This document shows, one piece after another, positions 48,326 to 51,365 of a stretch of DNA of 51,365 nucleotides. The notes under the pieces were generated by a model that was not told the origin of the DNA, searched no databases, and was given only the letters and a program-made list of their open reading frames with translations. Made by a program: the position numbers and the translations under genes. The DNA comes from VRUE01 sp963730315. Its GTDB lineage: Bacteria; Actinomycetota; Thermoleophilia; Solirubrobacterales; 70-9. The first letter of the stretch is position 1. The number at the start of each line of letters is the position of its first letter. Location: assembly GCA_963730315.1 (NCBI GenBank), contig CAVSRD010000014.1:1-51365 (forward strand), in the 5' to 3' direction.

Positions 48326-49510
48326 TTACTCGATGATCTCCGAGACGACACCCGAGCCGACGGTCCGGCCACCCTCGCGGATGGCGAAGCGCAGGCCCTG
48401 GTCCATCGCGATCGGCTGGATCAACTCGATCGTCATCTGGACGTTGTCGCCCGGCATCACCATCTCGGTCCCCTCGGGGAGGTTGGCAATACCGGTCACG
48501 TCCGTGGTGCGGAAGTAGAACTGGGGCCTGTAGCCCGAGAAGAACGGCGTGTGACGGCCGCCCTCCTCCTTCTTCAGGCAGTAGACCTCGGCCTTGAACT
48601 TGGTGTGCGGGGTGATCGAGCCCGGCTTGCAGAGCACCTGGCCGCGCTCGATCTCCTCGCGCTTGGTGCCTCGCAGCAGGGCGCCGATGTTGTCGCCGGC
48701 CTGGCCCTGGTCGAGGATCTTGCGGAACATCTCGACCCCGGTGACGACGGTTTTCGTCGTGTCCTTGATGCCGACGATCTCGACCTCCTCGCCGGTGTTG
48801 ACGATCCCCTGCTCGACCCGGCCGGTGGCGACGGTGCCGCGGCCGGTGATCGAGAAGATGTCCTCGATCGGCATCAGGAAGGGCTTGTCGAGGTCGCGCT
48901 CCGGCTCGGGGATGTAGGAGTCGAGCGCTTCGGCCAGCTCGTAGATCGCCTTCTGGGCCTCCTCGTCGCCCTCCAGGGCCTTCAGCGCCGAGCCTTTGAC
49001 GATCGGCGTCTCGTCGCCCGGGAAGTCGTACTCGTTGAGCAGGTCCTTGACCTCCTCCTCGACCAGCTCGATCAGCTCCTCGTCGTCGACCTGGTCGGTC
49101 TTGTTGAGGAAGACGACCACGTGCGGGACGTTGACCTGGCGGGCGAGCAGGATGTGCTCACGGGTCTGCGGCATGACGCCGTCGGCGGCGGAGACGACGA
49201 GGATCGCGCCGTCCATCTGCGCGGCGCCGGTGATCATGTTCTTCACGTAGTCGGCGTGACCCGGGCAGTCGACGTGGGCGTAGTGGCGGTTCTCGGTCTC
49301 GTACTCGACGTGGGAGGTCGCGATCGTGATCCCCCGCTCCTTCTCCTCCGGAGCGTTGTCGATCTCCTCGAAGCTCTTCGCCTCGGTCTCGCCCTTGCCG
49401 GAGAGCGTCTTGGTGATAGCGGCCGTCAGCGTCGTCTTGCCGTGATCGATGTGACCGATCGTGCCGACGTTCACGTGCGGCTTATCGCGCTCGAACTTCT
49501 CCTTTGACAT
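48326..49510 (-). CDS. tuf: Translation elongation factor Tu
   Basis: This 394-residue GTPase brings aminoacyl-tRNA to the ribosome. The P-loop GHIDHGKTT, switch-region RGITIATSHVEYET, DCPGHADYVKN and NKTDQVDDEEL motifs are all present, and domains 2 and 3 are complete, ending GVVSEIIE. The ATG at 49510 has GGAG about seven bases upstream. A separate promoter after fusA is likely. Confidence 0.98.
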   Translation of the reverse strand: MSKEKFERDKPHVNVGTIGHIDHGKTTLTAAITKTLSGKGETEAKSFEEIDNAPEEKERGITIATSHVEYETENRHYAHVDCPGHADYVKNMITGAAQMDGAILVVSAADGVMPQTREHILLARQVNVPHVVVFLNKTDQVDDEELIELVEEEVKDLLNEYDFPGDETPIVKGSALKALEGDEEAQKAIYELAEALDSYIPEPERDLDKPFLMPIEDIFSITGRGTVATGRVEQGIVNTGEEVEIVGIKDTTKTVVTGVEMFRKILDQGQAGDNIGALLRGTKREEIERGQVLCKPGSITPHTKFKAEVYCLKKEEGGRHTPFFSGYRPQFYFRTTDVTGIANLPEGTEMVMPGDNVQMTIELIQPIAMDQGLRFAIREGGRTVGSGVVSEIIE

Positions 49511-49573
49511 CGCTCTCCGTTCTACCTTTCGAAATCGTGGTTCTCTTATCGCTATCTGCTGGCGAACCTCGGA

Positions 49574-49579
49574 AATATA
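49574..49579 (-). promoter_or_regulatory. Possible -10 box (TATATT) of tuf
   Basis: On the minus strand TATATT lies just after the fusA stop and about 63 bases before the tuf ATG. It is unusually AT-rich for the window and would give tuf a leader. A second AT-rich stretch, GATAAGAG, lies closer to the gene. No -35 element is clear. Confidence 0.35.
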
Positions 49580-49586
49580 GCCGGAT

Positions 49587-51365
49587 TCACGTGGCGGCTC
49601 CCACCGGCTCGCCCGACCGGTGCTCGACGATCTCCTCGGCGATGTTCGACGGGACTTCCTCGTAGCGCTCGAACTGCATCGTGTAGGTGGCGCGGCCCTG
49701 CGTCGAGGAGCGCAGATCCGTGGCGTAGCCGAACATCTCGCCGAGCGGCACGAAAGCCTGCACGGCGAGCGCGTTGCCCCGCTGCTCCTGGCCCTGGACC
49801 TTGCCGCGACGCCGCGAGAGGTCGCCGATCACGTCGCCGAGGAACTCCTCGGGGGTGACCACCTCGACCGCCATCACCGGCTCCAGCAGGACCGGGCTGG
49901 CCTTGCGGGCGCCATCCTGGATCGCCATCGAGCCGGCGATCTTGAAGGCCATCTCCGAGGAGTCGACATCGTGCGAGGAGCCGTCGATCAGCTCGACCTT
50001 GACGTCGACCATCGGGTAGCCCGCCTTGACGCCGTTCTCGAGCGCCTCCTCGATCCCCTGCTCAACCGGGGAGATGAACTCGGTCGGGATCGCGCCGCCC
50101 TTGATCTTGTTCTCGAACTGGAAGCCCTCGCCGGGCGCCGGCTCGACGTTGATCACGACGTGGCCGAACTGGCCGCGGCCGCCGGTCTGGCGGACGAAGC
50201 GCGCCTCGACCTTGCCGACCGACTTGCGGATCGTCTCGCGGTAGGCCACCTGGGGCTTGCCGACGTTGGCGTCGACTTTGAACTCGCGCAGCATCCGGTC
50301 GACGATCACCTCGAGGTGCAGCTCGCCCATCCCGTGGATCAGCGTCTGCCCGGTCTCCTCGTCGGACTCGACCTGGAAGGTGGGGTCCTCCTCGGCGAGC
50401 CGCTGCAGCGCCGTGCCCAGCTTCTCCTGGTCGGCTTTCGTCTTCGGCTCGATCGCCACCGCGATCACCGGCTCGGGAAATTCGATCGTCTCCAGGGCGA
50501 TCGGCGCGTCGGGGGCGGCCAGCGTGTCGCCGGTTCCGGTTTCCTTCAGGCCGACGCCGGCGCAGATGTCGCCCGCGTAGCACTCCTCGATCTCCTCGCG
50601 GCTGTTGGCGTGCATCATCAGCAGCCGCCCGATCCGCTCGGTCTTGCCAGTCGAGATGTTGAGCACTCGGCCGCCCGCGCTCAGCTTGCCGGAGTAGACG
50701 CGGAAGTAGGTCAGCTTGCCGACGTACGGGTCGGTCATCACCTTGAAGGCGAGCGCCGCGAAGGGGCCGTCGTCGTCGGCCGAGCGGGTCGCCTCGGTCG
50801 GCTCGCCGTCGCCCTTGCCGGCCGGCTCGAGGCCGGTGACGGGCGGGACGTCGAGCGGCGAGGGCAGCAGCTCGACGATCGCGTCGAGCAGCGGCTGCAC
50901 GCCCTTGTTCTTGAACGACGAGCCGCAGAGGACCGGCGTAACTTTGGTGTCGATCGTCGCCTGGCGCAGCGAGGAGGCGATCCGCTCGTGGGGGATCTCC
51001 TGCTCGGCGAGGTAGGCCTCCATCAGCTCGTCGTCGTAGTCGGCGCAGGCCTCGATCAGCTCGGTTCGGTGGTGCTCGGCCTGCTCGCGCAGCTCCTCCG
51101 GGATCTCGCCCGTCTCGAACTCGGTTCCCAGCTCGTCCTTCCAGACCAGGGCCTTCATCTCAACCAGGTCGACGACGCCTTCGAACTCGGCCTCCCGGCC
51201 GATCGGCAGCTGGATCGGCAGCGGGTTGGCGCCGAGCCGGTCCTTCATCGTCTCCACCGCGCCCGCGAAGTCGGCGCCGGTGCGGTCCATCTTGTTGATG
51301 TAGGCGAAGCGCGGCACCTTGTACTTGTCCGCCTGGCGCCAAACCGTCTCCGACTGCGGCTCGAC
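49587..51365 (-). CDS. fusA: Translation elongation factor G (5' truncated by the window edge)
   Basis: This ribosomal translocase GTPase is represented by its last 592 residues. The frame is open to the window edge and enters in the G domain just before AYINKMDRTGADF (the NKMD guanine-specificity motif); the P-loop and switch regions, about the first 110 residues, lie outside. Domains II-V follow, with MGELHLEVIVDRMLREFKVDANVGKPQVAYRET and GYATDLRSSTQGRATYTMQFERY typical of EF-G. The str-operon partners rpsG and rpsL would be further upstream. Confidence 0.97.
   Translation of the reverse strand, partial: VEPQSETVWRQADKYKVPRFAYINKMDRTGADFAGAVETMKDRLGANPLPIQLPIGREAEFEGVVDLVEMKALVWKDELGTEFETGEIPEELREQAEHHRTELIEACADYDDELMEAYLAEQEIPHERIASSLRQATIDTKVTPVLCGSSFKNKGVQPLLDAIVELLPSPLDVPPVTGLEPAGKGDGEPTEATRSADDDGPFAALAFKVMTDPYVGKLTYFRVYSGKLSAGGRVLNISTGKTERIGRLLMMHANSREEIEECYAGDICAGVGLKETGTGDTLAAPDAPIALETIEFPEPVIAVAIEPKTKADQEKLGTALQRLAEEDPTFQVESDEETGQTLIHGMGELHLEVIVDRMLREFKVDANVGKPQVAYRETIRKSVGKVEARFVRQTGGRGQFGHVVINVEPAPGEGFQFENKIKGGAIPTEFISPVEQGIEEALENGVKAGYPMVDVKVELIDGSSHDVDSSEMAFKIAGSMAIQDGARKASPVLLEPVMAVEVVTPEEFLGDVIGDLSRRRGKVQGQEQRGNALAVQAFVPLGEMFGYATDLRSSTQGRATYTMQFERYEEVPSNIAEEIVEHRSGEPVGAAT

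Overview
The window is very GC-rich, gene-dense chromosomal DNA with many GTG and TTG starts, short intergenic gaps and overlapping stop/start codons. The ribosomal-protein order, the zinc-binding (type Z) S14, and the many promoters placed directly before start codons suggest a high-GC actinobacterium. A Thermoleophilia/Solirubrobacterales-like lineage is my best guess, but this is inference. I see no prophage, insertion sequence or CRISPR array. No gene-free stretch exceeds about 160 bases.

Layout. Bases 1-31,450 hold mixed housekeeping and accessory genes: a 5'-truncated FTR1 iron permease, a RecQ helicase, an agmatinase-family enzyme, a secreted GH26-like hydrolase followed by a damaged GT-C glycosyltransferase, and a three-gene operon (SRPBCC, GNAT, PQQ-propeller). 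Next come a secreted tandem-domain protein, two DHA2 drug exporters around a 57-residue membrane protein, an MBL hydrolase and a Vps62-like membrane fusion. After these lie a metallophosphoesterase, LemA, a rubredoxin next to a four-cysteine GMC oxidoreductase, a superoxide dismutase, a Vms1/baeRF-type release-factor homologue, a second secreted glycoside hydrolase and tRNA-Pro(CGG). The last accessory block is a CGNR regulator divergent from an alpha/beta hydrolase, then a cupin, a DsbA-like thioredoxin, a mini IF2-N/HTH protein, a FadD15-like acyl-CoA synthetase, a patatin and a PBP4.

Bases 28,611-51,365, all on the minus strand, form one long information-processing cluster. In transcription order it reads fusA (partial)-tuf-rpsJ-rplC-rplD-rplW-rplB-rpsS-rplV-rpsC-rplP-rpmC-rpsQ-rplN-rplX-rplE-rpsZ-rpsH-rplF-rplR-rpsE-rpmD-rplO-secY-adk-map-rpmJ-rpsM-rpsK-rpsD-rpoA-rplQ-truA-surE-ligA. 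The str, S10, spc and alpha operons are thus joined, and infA is missing from its usual place between map and rpmJ. Several ribosomal proteins (uS17, uS5, uL5, uL22) carry long low-complexity extensions.

The most unusual signal is a pair of related, roughly 125-base palindromic repeats. One lies between rplQ and truA. The other is embedded in frame in the coding sequence of rpsE, where it encodes part of the uS5 tail. A second theme is a strikingly regular promoter geometry: a TAnnnT-like -10 hexamer ending 6-7 bases before the start codon of many genes, which predicts widespread leaderless transcription.
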